64,000 nucleotides of DNA. Origin: Saprospiraceae bacterium (GTDB lineage Bacteria > Bacteroidota > Bacteroidia > Chitinophagales > Saprospiraceae). The stretch is taken from positions 124,001 to 188,000 of the forward strand of contig JADJPZ010000003.1 of NCBI GenBank assembly GCA_016713025.1. Reading direction: 5' to 3'. Shown piece by piece: positions 18,572 through 27,819 of this stretch (position 1 is its first letter; each line of letters opens with the position of its first letter). The notes beneath the pieces were generated by a model that saw only the letters and a list, made by a program, of their open reading frames with translations, was not told the origin of the DNA and did not search any database. Position numbers and translations under genes: made by a program.

Positions 18572-18733
18572 TTAATTTTTTCATTAATTGTGGAGTAATT
18601 GTCAACCTTAAAAGGCGAAGCTATTTTGTTCAATTACAGGCAAATAAGAGTCCTCACCGCGACTAAGGTTGCAACAAATGTTTTCATTTTCAATAAAATA
18701 AAAACTCAAACAGGCTATAAGAAAAAGGGAGTT

Positions 18734-19510
18734 TTATTTAAATCTGACAACTGTTTGCGTCATAGATTTGGCACTAAAAGACCCATATGCCTTCTCAGTC
18801 TTGATGTTAAAAGCTGCAATTGGAGGGGATTCATTGGTAAGAGACCCTGTGTTATTGGACATATAGTAGTTATACTCGTAGAAAGATTTTGAAGTATTTA
18901 ATAAACTAAAAGCAACTTGTGATGACTCTTTATCGTCTGAAATTTCTAAAATTAATGCGATATTGTCATCCGATACACGGGAATAATCCACTAAAAACCC
19001 AGGTTTGTTTTTTAACCGTTTACAAGCCGAGTGGTCTTTAAGAAAAGATTTTACCTGATATGTATTCTTGGTTTCATTGACAGGTATGATATAAAAGTAA
19101 GACTGATTATTTACTGGTTTGGCAATTTTGATCTCGCATTCCAGTTGAGTCAAATGTTTACCATCGACGATCGACCTGATGACGTTTTTAACGATAACTG
19201 TATCTGTTTTGAGACTTTGAGGAATTGTAATCACTGGCTCACCAAGATTTTTAGTGATCCCAATACCCCTGAACTTATACTTTTCTCCTGTGACAAGTTG
19301 TAGTAATTCCCTTTTAATTACAAATTTTTTGATCGCTTTATCATATTGAAAAGGAATGCCAAAATCCTTTTCTCCTTCTGAAATTGAAAAATCAAATGTA
19401 TCCGGTCTCATTATTTGGCTAGGTGATACACCTTTTGTGTCCCCGGTAAAAGTAATATCAGCAATAATGTCCTGTCCGGCAGTCATTTCGCAAACAACAA
19501 ACAATTTCAT
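18734..19510 (-). CDS. DUF4249-family protein, N-terminus uncertain
   Basis: From the first in-frame ATG (19510) the protein has 258 residues with the DUF4249 layout: an opening beta strand (LFVVCEMTAGQDIIADITF) and beta-rich body. Upstream of this ATG the same frame continues and encodes a clear lipoprotein signal, KIIRVLLYITFFTFCITSC, with the lipobox Cys at 19547-19549, but there is no ATG, GTG or TTG in frame before the stop near 19710. An ATT start (19609 or 19624) or an indel is likely, so the true gene probably reaches about 19610-19630. DUF4249 lipoproteins regularly sit behind a TonB receptor with an STN or carboxypeptidase-like domain, as here; their role in uptake is not established. 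Confidence 0.7.
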   Translation of the reverse strand: MKLFVVCEMTAGQDIIADITFTGDTKGVSPSQIMRPDTFDFSISEGEKDFGIPFQYDKAIKKFVIKRELLQLVTGEKYKFRGIGITKNLGEPVITIPQSLKTDTVIVKNVIRSIVDGKHLTQLECEIKIAKPVNNQSYFYIIPVNETKNTYQVKSFLKDHSACKRLKNKPGFLVDYSRVSDDNIALILEISDDKESSQVAFSLLNTSKSFYEYNYYMSNNTGSLTNESPPIAAFNIKTEKAYGSFSAKSMTQTVVRFK

Positions 19511-19803
19511 AACATCACTTTCTGATTGAAGCGGAAAGTCTTCAATGCAGGAAGTAATACAAAAGGTAAAAAATGTTATGTAAAGTAAAACTCTAATAAT
19601 TTTCCAAATTTTAAAGCCACAAATATGACTAAAAAATATCGAATTGTCACAATTTGTACAATTGTTTTTTATTTTTGATATCTTTATGTGAACAGAAAAT
19701 ATTATGTGAAAAATTTATATCATAATGTATTGTAAATTAAATAATTAGGATTACAAATTTTAGAAATCAATTTTCTCCTGTTTGGTATGAAGGTTTACTT
19801 TTA

Positions 19804-22422
19804 TCAAATGGATATACTATAACTTACGGTAGGCAACACAGTGAGAAGACTAAACTGCCTGAATTCATACCTGCCCTCATTCTTGGGATCGCGTACGAGA
19901 TCAGTATAAAAAGGATTATTGCGATTATAAGCGTTGTAAATTCCAATAAATAATTTTGTTCTACCCCACTTATAGTTGTTATATAAACTAAAACCTGCGT
20001 CCAGCCTATGGAATGGAGCAAAAGAAGCATTATTCTTTTCAGGAAAAATTACAATAGGATTTGTAGATGTATTAAAAGTTACATTCAATGGTTTTGAAAA
20101 GTAGTTTCCTGTCTGATATGTCCAATTTACCAAAAACTCAGTAAACTGTGAAATCCTGTAATTAAATGAACATTTTAAGCTGTGATTTCTGTTTAAATTG
20201 AAGGGAAAAATATTACCATTATTTAGATCAGAGAACAATCTATCAGAAATAGAGTAAGTATAATTTACATTGAATAGCGTCTTTCCATAAACTTTTTCGA
20301 AATAAGTTTCAAAACCATAAGCGTTGCCTTTTCCAACAGGTACTTCAGACTCCCAATCATTTTCTGAGCTGATATCTATATCGCTTCCTTCTTTAAAACT
20401 TGAAATATTTTTGAATGATTTATAATACACTTCTGCCCCAAAACGGAGTCCTGAATTAAGTCTGTATCCAAATGAAGTATTAAAAATCCAAGATGTTTGT
20501 GGCGCGAGTATATTGGATGAAGGGAGCCAGACATCAGCTGGTAATCCCAGTCCACTGTTGGTCAATAAATGGATAAACTGTTGCATTTTAGATGCTCCAA
20601 TCTTGAAATGAACGTTTTCGCCATCTGCCAATAATGCAAACCTGGGTTGGAGAGCGCTATACATATTATCATCTGCTGAAATTAATAGTGAGTAATTTAA
20701 TCCCACATTCATCTGAACACCGCTACCAAGTGAAATATTGTCTTCAGTGAATATATTGACTTCATCCCCGCCACCACCATTACTAGTTCTAAGTGAGCGC
20801 AAGTATTCCCTACTTGGTTCCTTGGAGATATCCCTTTCAGAAACTGCCAATGCCAAAGGAGCAAAACTTCTTGATTGGTAGTTGACTCCTAATTTTAATC
20901 TGTGATTGTGCGAAACCATCCAGTCAAACTCATGTTTTAATCCTGATTCATTTATTTTTGATGCATAAAGTGAAGCATTGAAAATAATAGAATCCTGATG
21001 AATTTTCTTAGTCCCAAAAAGGTTATTCTTATAACTTTCAAAGTTATAGTTGGTAGTATAAGCCACTGTTCGGGAGAAAAGTGACTTTCCCCAATCTCTG
21101 TGCAAACGAATTGAATAAAGGCTATTGCCCCAATTTATCAAATTTGTATTTTCTTCTCGTAGCTCGTCGGGTTTAGATTTGATGTCATTACTAAATTCAT
21201 CATTGCTGTGAAGCGATTGTAACAAAAGCCTGGTTTTCTTATTGAGTCTGATATTCATTTTAGCATTGATGTCACCAAAAAAATAATTGGCATTTCCGAC
21301 TTTGTTATTTCCTCTGTTAATCTGCTTTGTTAATTCTTTTATCCATACATCCATAAATGTGCGTCTGCAAGAAATTATAAAGCTACCTTTATCTTTGATG
21401 ATAGGTCCTTCTATGGTACCACTCATAGCAATGGTACTCAAATTGGCGTTAACTTTGAGTTTCTGAAAATTTCCATCACGAGTATGAACATCTATTACTG
21501 AAGATAACCTACCGGCATATCTTGCAGGTATTCCACCTTTATACAAGCTCACACTTTTGATCGCATCAGAATTGAATACTGAAAATATTCCAAGCGCATG
21601 TCCAGTGTTATATACTGGTACATCATCAAGAAGTACAAGATTTTGATCTGCAGATCCACCGCGGATATTGAGACCGCCTATACCTTCAGCAGCTGTACTT
21701 ATTCCGGATTGAGAAGCAAGATACCTGAATAAATCAGCTTCTCCCCCAAGATGGTTGGAAGACCTTATTTTGTCAATGTGAAGGTTTTGTTGATCCGCTG
21801 GTTGTTCATGCACTTCTTCCATAAGGTCGTCCAATATCACAATTTCATTCAACAGACCATCTGGCTGAAGGGTGATATTTAACATAGTATCCCTTAATGC
21901 ATTGAACTCCACAATTTGAGATTTGTATCCCAGATACGTAAAATGAATCCTATGACGTTGTTTGTCTATTTTTATAGAATAATTTCCTGTTTCGTTGGTA
22001 GATGTACCCCTTTGACGGTCGTGCAAAAATACATTGGCACCTATCAGGTACTCTCCGGAAAGCTTATCTCTCACTTTACCATAAATCCTAATCTCACCGA
22101 GGGTGTATTTACTCTCGTTTTTTACAACAACTAACTGATTACCAACAATTTGGTATGTAAGGTCGTAATCATCCAGTATAACAGTCAGAATTGTTCCTAT
22201 AGTTTCATTTTTTGCATTAATATTGATTTTTTTTTCTGAAGGTATCCGTGAGTCAGAAAATACAATATTCACTCCTGAGATGGAAGAAAGATCTCTTAAA
22301 ACTATGTAAAGTGGTTTTTGATAAGCTGAATAGGAAATATTTATTGCATCAGGACGTACCTGTCCTTTTACAACAAATGCAAAAAAAATAAAAAAAACTA
22401 CGTATGAAACGTTTCTAAACAA
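19804..22422 (-). CDS. TonB-dependent receptor with STN signalling domain
   Basis: An 872-residue outer-membrane receptor. Order: signal peptide (1-21), STN domain about 25-100 (LYIVLRDLSSISGVNIVFSD), carboxypeptidase-like regulatory domain about 105-190 (IRIYGKVRDKLSGEYLIGAN), plug domain about 215-330 (GGLNIRGGSADQNLVLLDDV), and a beta-barrel to the C-terminal aromatic/hydrophobic strand. The STN domain contacts the FecR anti-sigma factor encoded upstream, so ligand binding at the outer membrane can be signalled to the ECF sigma factor. The ligand is unknown. It is shorter than SusC proteins and has no SusD partner. Confidence 0.9.
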   Translation of the reverse strand: MFRNVSYVVFFIFFAFVVKGQVRPDAINISYSAYQKPLYIVLRDLSSISGVNIVFSDSRIPSEKKININAKNETIGTILTVILDDYDLTYQIVGNQLVVVKNESKYTLGEIRIYGKVRDKLSGEYLIGANVFLHDRQRGTSTNETGNYSIKIDKQRHRIHFTYLGYKSQIVEFNALRDTMLNITLQPDGLLNEIVILDDLMEEVHEQPADQQNLHIDKIRSSNHLGGEADLFRYLASQSGISTAAEGIGGLNIRGGSADQNLVLLDDVPVYNTGHALGIFSVFNSDAIKSVSLYKGGIPARYAGRLSSVIDVHTRDGNFQKLKVNANLSTIAMSGTIEGPIIKDKGSFIISCRRTFMDVWIKELTKQINRGNNKVGNANYFFGDINAKMNIRLNKKTRLLLQSLHSNDEFSNDIKSKPDELREENTNLINWGNSLYSIRLHRDWGKSLFSRTVAYTTNYNFESYKNNLFGTKKIHQDSIIFNASLYASKINESGLKHEFDWMVSHNHRLKLGVNYQSRSFAPLALAVSERDISKEPSREYLRSLRTSNGGGGDEVNIFTEDNISLGSGVQMNVGLNYSLLISADDNMYSALQPRFALLADGENVHFKIGASKMQQFIHLLTNSGLGLPADVWLPSSNILAPQTSWIFNTSFGYRLNSGLRFGAEVYYKSFKNISSFKEGSDIDISSENDWESEVPVGKGNAYGFETYFEKVYGKTLFNVNYTYSISDRLFSDLNNGNIFPFNLNRNHSLKCSFNYRISQFTEFLVNWTYQTGNYFSKPLNVTFNTSTNPIVIFPEKNNASFAPFHRLDAGFSLYNNYKWGRTKLFIGIYNAYNRNNPFYTDLVRDPKNEGRYEFRQFSLLTVLPTVSYSISI

Positions 22423-22477
22423 AGTTTCTCAGTTTATACCTATAACACACAAAGGTACAAAAACTCTGCCAAATATA

Positions 22478-23473
22478 TTACCTACACTTCACCTTCGAAA
22501 TCTTGAAGCGCTTATCTTCAATTTTTACACAATCCAACTCATAGGTGAGTTTGAGTGTAGTGATGACTTCATCCAAAGTACTGTTTTTAAGAGATCCTGA
22601 TGTAAAGGTACAGTTGCTCCAATCTCTGCCTTGAGGTATTTCAAACTTTACTGCAAAAAAATCTGACACATCTTTTATTACTGCATCAAAAGGGGTCTTG
22701 GTAAATGACAAACTCTCATTTAACCATAATCCCGAATTATAAAAATTCAAGTTTTTAACATCGGAAAGTGCACCTTGCTGAACATGTACCATTTGATCGG
22801 CAATCAGCCTTTGTTGCTCATCATTATAATATACTTCAACGATGCCTTCTTTTACGTAAACGGCTTTTTCCTTTGAGTCGACGGTAAAAATAGTACCTAC
22901 TACTCGTACTTCCAAACCATCTGCAATGACTGTAAGTGGTTTTTGATCGTCTTTGGCTACTTCAAAATAAGCTTTCCCTTGTAATTCTATAAGTCTGCTG
23001 TTAGATTTTTCTTTGAACTCAATTTTTGACCCTTCTTTCATCCATACTTTCGATCCATCTTCAAGTGCGGCGATCGATGATTGTTCAGAATCGTAAATCT
23101 TTCCGTTACTATTAACAATTATAAACCATGCAGCTAGTAATAAGATAAAAGATGCCGCAATGGCAAGTAAGGGGGAAAGTGAATATATTTTTGATTGGTT
23201 TTTTAATTCAATGGATGATGGAAGATCTTTAACGCCATTTAATACTTCTATTTCATTATCTAATAAGGACTTATGTCTAATTAATGCTTCTTTTGTATCA
23301 AATTTTTTTAAAGGTAAAGAAGACGATGCTGTCCAAATAGCCGAAACTTGAGAGAAAATCTTATGATTTCTGTCGTCAGCTTTGACCCAGATGTTAAATT
23401 CAGCTGCTTCTATTTCGCCCATTTCACCAGATAAGTACCGATGTATAGAAGTTAATTCACGACTATTACTCAT
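22478..23473 (-). CDS. FecR-family anti-sigma factor
   Basis: A 331-residue inner-membrane regulator: N-terminal cytoplasmic part, one membrane helix at about 100-120 (LLAIAASFILLLAAWFIIV), the periplasmic FecR domain at about 130-225 (ALEDGSKVWMKEGSKIEFKE, AYFEVAKD, VRVVGTIFTV), and a C-terminal domain of the kind that meets the STN domain of the receptor (TLKLTYELDCVKI). It holds or activates the sigma factor encoded 49 bases upstream. The TonB receptor gene follows after 55 bases. Confidence 0.92.
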   Translation of the reverse strand: MSNSRELTSIHRYLSGEMGEIEAAEFNIWVKADDRNHKIFSQVSAIWTASSSLPLKKFDTKEALIRHKSLLDNEIEVLNGVKDLPSSIELKNQSKIYSLSPLLAIAASFILLLAAWFIIVNSNGKIYDSEQSSIAALEDGSKVWMKEGSKIEFKEKSNSRLIELQGKAYFEVAKDDQKPLTVIADGLEVRVVGTIFTVDSKEKAVYVKEGIVEVYYNDEQQRLIADQMVHVQQGALSDVKNLNFYNSGLWLNESLSFTKTPFDAVIKDVSDFFAVKFEIPQGRDWSNCTFTSGSLKNSTLDEVITTLKLTYELDCVKIEDKRFKISKVKCR

Positions 23474-23522
23474 TTCTTAAACATTTCTATATTAAAGACA
23501 CAAATTAAGATTTTCACCCCTA

Positions 23523-24071
23523 TTAGATTTCATTTTTGTTATAAATATTTTCCCTTAATACCTTTAGAGCTTTGGAAATGTGATTTTCTACAGTTTTTAC
23601 AGAAATATTCAACTCTTTGGAAATATCTGAATAACTCATCTCTTCAAATCTGCTTAAGGCAAACACCAAACGGCATTTTTCAGGCAGATTACCAATTACT
23701 TTGTTTATTCTGTGTTGTAATTCATCAGCGGCGAGGTATTCTTCTGCAGTAAATCCTGTATCTATTTGCTCATTAAGCTCACTTTCATCCTCCCAATGCA
23801 AATTATTACTTCTGATATAATTTAGTGTTTTATTTCTGCAAGATCTCCTGAGATAAGCTTCCAGTGATGAGTTAATGAATATTTCATCTCTTTTACGCCA
23901 AATTTCAAAAAAAACATCCTGAACAATATCTTCCGATACAACACTATCTTTAGTAATTCTATAAACAAGATTACATAACTTTTCATAATAATTGTCATAG
24001 ATGTATTCCAATGCTTTATCGGGACTGGACCACATTAACGATGAATAATCTTCAGTACTTAAAGATTTCAA
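23523..24071 (-). CDS. ECF-family RNA polymerase sigma factor
   Basis: A 182-residue sigma-70 factor with region 2 (VYRITKDSVVSEDIVQDVFF, then EIWRKRD) and region 4 (SRFEEMSYSDISKELNISVK, then TVENHISKALKVL). It is the first gene of a Fec-like set: sigma, FecR anti-sigma, TonB receptor with STN domain, DUF4249 lipoprotein. By analogy with Fec systems, a bound ligand at the receptor would lead to transcription of the receptor genes. Confidence 0.93.
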   Translation of the reverse strand: MKSLSTEDYSSLMWSSPDKALEYIYDNYYEKLCNLVYRITKDSVVSEDIVQDVFFEIWRKRDEIFINSSLEAYLRRSCRNKTLNYIRSNNLHWEDESELNEQIDTGFTAEEYLAADELQHRINKVIGNLPEKCRLVFALSRFEEMSYSDISKELNISVKTVENHISKALKVLRENIYNKNEI

Positions 24072-24099
24072 TATTTTGCTTTTATGCTTAGTTAGGGCA

Positions 24100-24107
24100 C
24101 AAATATA
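24100..24107 (-). promoter_or_regulatory. -7 element for the ECF sigma gene
   Basis: TATATTTG on the minus strand fits TAnnTTTG, 29 bases before the start codon. No -33 TTTG at the usual distance. Confidence 0.4.
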
Positions 24108-24280
24108 GTAATATTGGGAAAATACTGTTATCGGAAATTTAGAATAAATTATTTTTAATTAAATATATTAATCACTCAATGCCATGTAACAGGTCTCGAG
24201 AAGCAAATTATATCATGAAAGCTAATTTAAAATTTTTATTTTTTTGACTACCCAACTTCTTTACATTAAAAGAAATTTTC

Positions 24281-24288
24281 TACCTTTG
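24281..24288 (+). promoter_or_regulatory. -7 element for tRNA-His
   Basis: TACCTTTG is an exact TAnnTTTG match 17 bases before the tRNA 5' end. Confidence 0.55.
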
Positions 24289-24305
24289 CGACTCCAATTT
24301 ATTAC

Positions 24306-24380
24306 GGATGCTATAGCTCAGCTGGTTAGAGCATCGGATTGTGGTTCCGAGGGCCGTGGGTTCAAGTCCCATTAGTCTCC
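24306..24380 (+). tRNA. tRNA-His (anticodon GUG)
   Basis: 75 bases with the cloverleaf D-arm GCTC/GAGC, anticodon stem CGGAT/TTCCG-type with loop TTGTGGT (anticodon GTG), and T-arm GTGGG-TTCAAGT-CCCAT. The extra G at -1 (24306) faces C73 (24380), the identity mark of tRNA-His. The acceptor stem has a T3:C70 mismatch and a G4:T69 wobble, unusual for a functional tRNA. CCA is not encoded in full. Confidence 0.9.
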
Positions 24381-24386
24381 CAACAC

Positions 24387-24418
24387 AAAAGCGGTAAATA
24401 TTTTTACCGCTTTTTTTA
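24387..24418 (+). terminator. Terminator after tRNA-His
   Basis: AAAAGCGGTAAA (24387-24398) pairs with TTTACCGCTTTT (24403-24414) with a 4-base loop and a T-run to 24417. Confidence 0.85.
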
Positions 24419-24519
24419 TTCATGGTTTGACCCAATTTCTACTTGGCCATGTCGAAAAATTCCTCCAGATTTACCCATCCTAAATGTGTCCACAAGCCGA
24501 CGTTTGTGGTTCCTTCATT

Positions 24520-24543
24520 ATTGAGTGAAATCGTTCACTCAAT
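24520..24543. repeat. Hairpin repeat, copy 1
   Basis: ATTGAGTGAA (24520-24529) and TTCACTCAAT (24534-24543) are perfect 10-base arms around ATCG. Flanks CCTTC before and CCATTCAGTCATCC after are shared with copy 3. Confidence 0.75.
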
Positions 24544-24993
24544 TTGCTTTGCAACCATTCAGTCATCCTTAAAATGGAAGGACTTTTGAAGTCCCTTGAA
24601 ATGATTTATCCAATAAATTTATATGCCTGTCTTTTCAACGGCTTTTTTATGGTACTTAATTTATATATGTTGTGTAATAAATTATTTGCTTAATACCTTA
24701 AAATCTATATTGTGAGTATGTTTAAACTTTTAACATTTGTCTCCAAGTTGCAAATTAAATTTAAGCCAGAGTTATATTTTTCGCCGTAACTCGTCAAGCT
24801 ATACTTGAACTTTCGGGACGTTTCTATCCCAGTCAAGTCATTTTTTTACAAAATCGTCTTGACTGGTTATATTCTGTATTCGCTGCGAGCCTGACTGAAT
24901 GATGCGAAGTTAAATCGTGATAGACATCAAGATTTAATGAAAGGAACCTATTAAACCTTTGATCGCATGGGCAGCTATCGCAGTTCGTTCGTT

Positions 24994-25017
24994 ATCGAGT
25001 ATAGTTGTTTACTCGAT
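24994..25017. repeat. Hairpin repeat, copy 2 (diverged)
   Basis: ATCGAGTA (24994-25001) and TACTCGAT (25010-25017) are perfect 8-base arms. Base changes relative to copy 1 occur in both arms, and the right flank (ACTAAGTCATC) still resembles the other copies. Confidence 0.55.
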
Positions 25018-25124
25018 TCTCGTCATTGACAAGACCACTAAGTCATCTTTTCAAAAAATATATTTCATCACTTTCCCTTCAACATAAAAATTTAAACATA
25101 TCTTTAATCATTCACCAAACCTGT

Positions 25125-27752
25125 ATGAAAAATACAATAATCTTCTCAGCTTTTTTATTTGTTTCCTTGTGTACAAATATACAAGCTCAGCCTCTTCATC
25201 TCCGTTGTGAATTTACTAAAAATCCAATCGGTATAGATGTTACTTCCCTTCGCTTTAATTGGGAGGCTGATGTAAATGAAAAACCTGGTTTACAATCAGG
25301 ATATAGAGTAATGGTGGCAACGCTTCCCGCACTATTGACAAAAGGAAAGCCGGATATATATGACTCGGGTATCACTACTTCAGAGAGTCAAGGAGTCACA
25401 CTAAGCATTCCCAAATTGGTTTCGTACACCCGGTATTATTGGGTTGTTACGGTCTTTGGCAGAAATGACCACAAAGGCATGGTTTCTAAGGTGGAGTGGT
25501 TTGAAACTGCCAAATTACAGGGAAAATCAGGTTGGCAAGCGCAATGGATTACCGACGGACACGATAAAGAATTCAGACCAGCTCCTTTGTTTCGTAAAAC
25601 TTTTAAGCTAAAATCTAAACCCATCTCCGCGCGGATGTACATTGCCGGTTTGGGTTATTCTTCCATTTTTTTGAATGGCTCTAAAGTGGGAGTTGGAACA
25701 CTAAATCCGGGATACACGGACTATTCCAAAAGGGTGTTGTATTTAACTTATGATGTGACCAAACAACTAAGTCAAGGGTACAATGTAATAGCAACTGAAT
25801 TGGGAAACGGATGGTTTAATAATCAAACCCCTACCGTTTGGAACTACAATTTAGCTCCCTGGCGAGCAAGACCACAAATGATATGTGAGCTGCATGTTAA
25901 GTATAGTGACGGAACACAAGAAATTATTTCGAGTGATAAAACATGGAAGACTTCAACAGGGGCTTTGCTGTATGACAATCTATATGTAGGGTCCACGTAT
26001 GATGCCAGACTGGAACAACTTGGGTGGCATAGTAAGAATTTTGACGATACAAAGTGGAAAAGTGTTACCCTAACCAAATCTCCCGCACCCATTATTCAAT
26101 CTCAAATGATGCCTGAAATAGGTGTTTCCAGAATATTTAAGCCGGTTCAAATGAGAAAGATAAACCCAAACACCTATGTCTATACGATGGGTGAAAACAT
26201 AGCCGGTGTAGTTAAGCTAAAAGTAAAGGGAAAGGCAGGAACCAAAATAACCATCCGATACGGTGAGTGGCTTGATAGCATCGGAAGGTTGGATCAGTCC
26301 AATATTAATATGCATTTGCGTGGCGTGTTTCCAAATGAAAAAGTAATTCAGCGCGATGAATTCATTTTAAAAGGGAAGGGCATGGAAGTATATATACCAC
26401 CTTATACCTACCATGGCTTTCAATATGTAGAAGTTACCTCAGAAGTACCTATCAACCTGAATACCAATAGTATAGAATGTGTGGTGCTTCATTCACTGGT
26501 AGATTCCATTGGAAGTTTTTCTTGCTCTAATGGGTTGTTGAATAAAATATATGACAATTGTAAGAGGTCATATCTCGCCAATTTATTTGGTATCCCGACT
26601 GACTGTCCTCATCGCGAAAAAAACGGGTGGATGGCAGATGGTTTTATGGTGCAGGAAGCAGGAATGCTAAATTATAATAGCAGGAATATTTACAGCAAGT
26701 GGGTGAATGATATGGTAGATGCACAAGAACCAAATGGAAATGTCCCCGGAGTGGTACCCACGTCTTGGAATTGGGACTCAAATTGGGCTGGACCTATATG
26801 GGATGCTGCCATATTTATTGTTCCTGATTTATTGTATACGTATTATGGTGATACAAAACCCTATGCTGCTATTTATGAAACCTGCAAAAAATATTTGGTA
26901 TTTCTTGATAGTTGTAGGGATAGCAAAGGCTTGCTGACCAAAGGTTTGGGAGATTGGTTGTACTATAAATCAATAACTCCGGTTGATTTTATGACATCTT
27001 GCTACTATTATGATGATTGTATAAAAATGGCTAAAATGTGTACCTTACTCAACAAAGGTGATGCTGATTATTATCTGACTAAAGCGGATAAGATGAAGAA
27101 GAATATAAATGACATTTTTTTTAACGTTGATAGTATTTCATATGCTAATAAGACCCAACTTTCTTTTGCACTCCCACTATATATGGGTATAGTTCCTAAA
27201 GAATATGAAAAAAGACTTGCGGAAAAATTGGCAAAAACCATTCGCGATAATGATTATAGTTTAGACTTCGGTTTTATTGGAAGTGCAGTCATTCCGCAAG
27301 TCCTGTCAGATTATGGCTATAATGATGTCATGTATCAACTCATCACAAAAACCACCTTACCATCATATGGTTATTGGATCGAAAAATGGAAAGCTACATC
27401 TTTGTTTGAGGCATGGGATATCACCAAAAATATTGGTGATGCATCATTGAATCATCCATCGATGGGAAGCGTTAGTGCCTGGATGATAAAATCGCTTGCA
27501 GGCATTAATATTGCAAATAATGCCGTTGCTTTCGAAAAAATTGTCATTAAACCTTCATTTATTGATGATCTGTCATTTGTGAAAGCTTCTCATAAGTCGG
27601 TCAACGGTTTGATTGCTTCTGAATGGCAGCGAAAAGGGGCTGTCATTGAGCTAAAAGTAATTATTCCTGCCAACAGCAAAGCTTTGATTGTATTACCTTA
27701 TAAGGAAATTGAAGTTAACGGGGGAAAGCATACTTTTAAAATAAAAATATAG
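25125..27752 (+). CDS. Alpha-L-rhamnosidase, GH78
   Basis: An 875-residue exported enzyme starting at ATG 25125, where a signal peptide (MKNTIIFSAFLFVSLCTNIQ) begins. Domain order is that of GH78: an N-terminal fibronectin-like domain, beta-sandwich domains with carbohydrate-binding character (about 165-380), the (alpha/alpha)6 catalytic barrel (about 440-780) and a C-terminal beta-sandwich. The catalytic motif DCPHREKNGW places the general acid at E498, and the general base is E762 in TSLFEAWD. The family removes terminal alpha-L-rhamnose, for example from rhamnogalacturonan side chains or glycosides. It stands alone between repeat-rich spacers, next to the pectin locus to which it probably contributes. 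Confidence 0.92.
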   Translation: MKNTIIFSAFLFVSLCTNIQAQPLHLRCEFTKNPIGIDVTSLRFNWEADVNEKPGLQSGYRVMVATLPALLTKGKPDIYDSGITTSESQGVTLSIPKLVSYTRYYWVVTVFGRNDHKGMVSKVEWFETAKLQGKSGWQAQWITDGHDKEFRPAPLFRKTFKLKSKPISARMYIAGLGYSSIFLNGSKVGVGTLNPGYTDYSKRVLYLTYDVTKQLSQGYNVIATELGNGWFNNQTPTVWNYNLAPWRARPQMICELHVKYSDGTQEIISSDKTWKTSTGALLYDNLYVGSTYDARLEQLGWHSKNFDDTKWKSVTLTKSPAPIIQSQMMPEIGVSRIFKPVQMRKINPNTYVYTMGENIAGVVKLKVKGKAGTKITIRYGEWLDSIGRLDQSNINMHLRGVFPNEKVIQRDEFILKGKGMEVYIPPYTYHGFQYVEVTSEVPINLNTNSIECVVLHSLVDSIGSFSCSNGLLNKIYDNCKRSYLANLFGIPTDCPHREKNGWMADGFMVQEAGMLNYNSRNIYSKWVNDMVDAQEPNGNVPGVVPTSWNWDSNWAGPIWDAAIFIVPDLLYTYYGDTKPYAAIYETCKKYLVFLDSCRDSKGLLTKGLGDWLYYKSITPVDFMTSCYYYDDCIKMAKMCTLLNKGDADYYLTKADKMKKNINDIFFNVDSISYANKTQLSFALPLYMGIVPKEYEKRLAEKLAKTIRDNDYSLDFGFIGSAVIPQVLSDYGYNDVMYQLITKTTLPSYGYWIEKWKATSLFEAWDITKNIGDASLNHPSMGSVSAWMIKSLAGINIANNAVAFEKIVIKPSFIDDLSFVKASHKSVNGLIASEWQRKGAVIELKVIIPANSKALIVLPYKEIEVNGGKHTFKIKI

Positions 27753-27819
27753 ACTTCCGCTAAATAAGTCAAATCTTTCAATTTAGAGACAGCTATTGGT
27801 GTGTGATTTCGTTTAAAAA

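Larger units (their letters stand above)
24421..25124. other. Gene-free, hairpin-rich stretch before GH78
   Basis: No convincing coding region is seen in about 700 bases. It holds several inverted repeats: the two copies of the TTGAGTGA-type hairpin listed separately, CCAGTCAAG (24829-24837) with CTTGACTGG (24858-24866), and TCAAG/CTTGA at 24793-24809. A GGGACGTTTC near 24815 is weakly like the LacI-type core described further right. The GH78 frame is open from 25005, but the signal peptide shows that translation starts at 25125. Confidence 0.6.
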
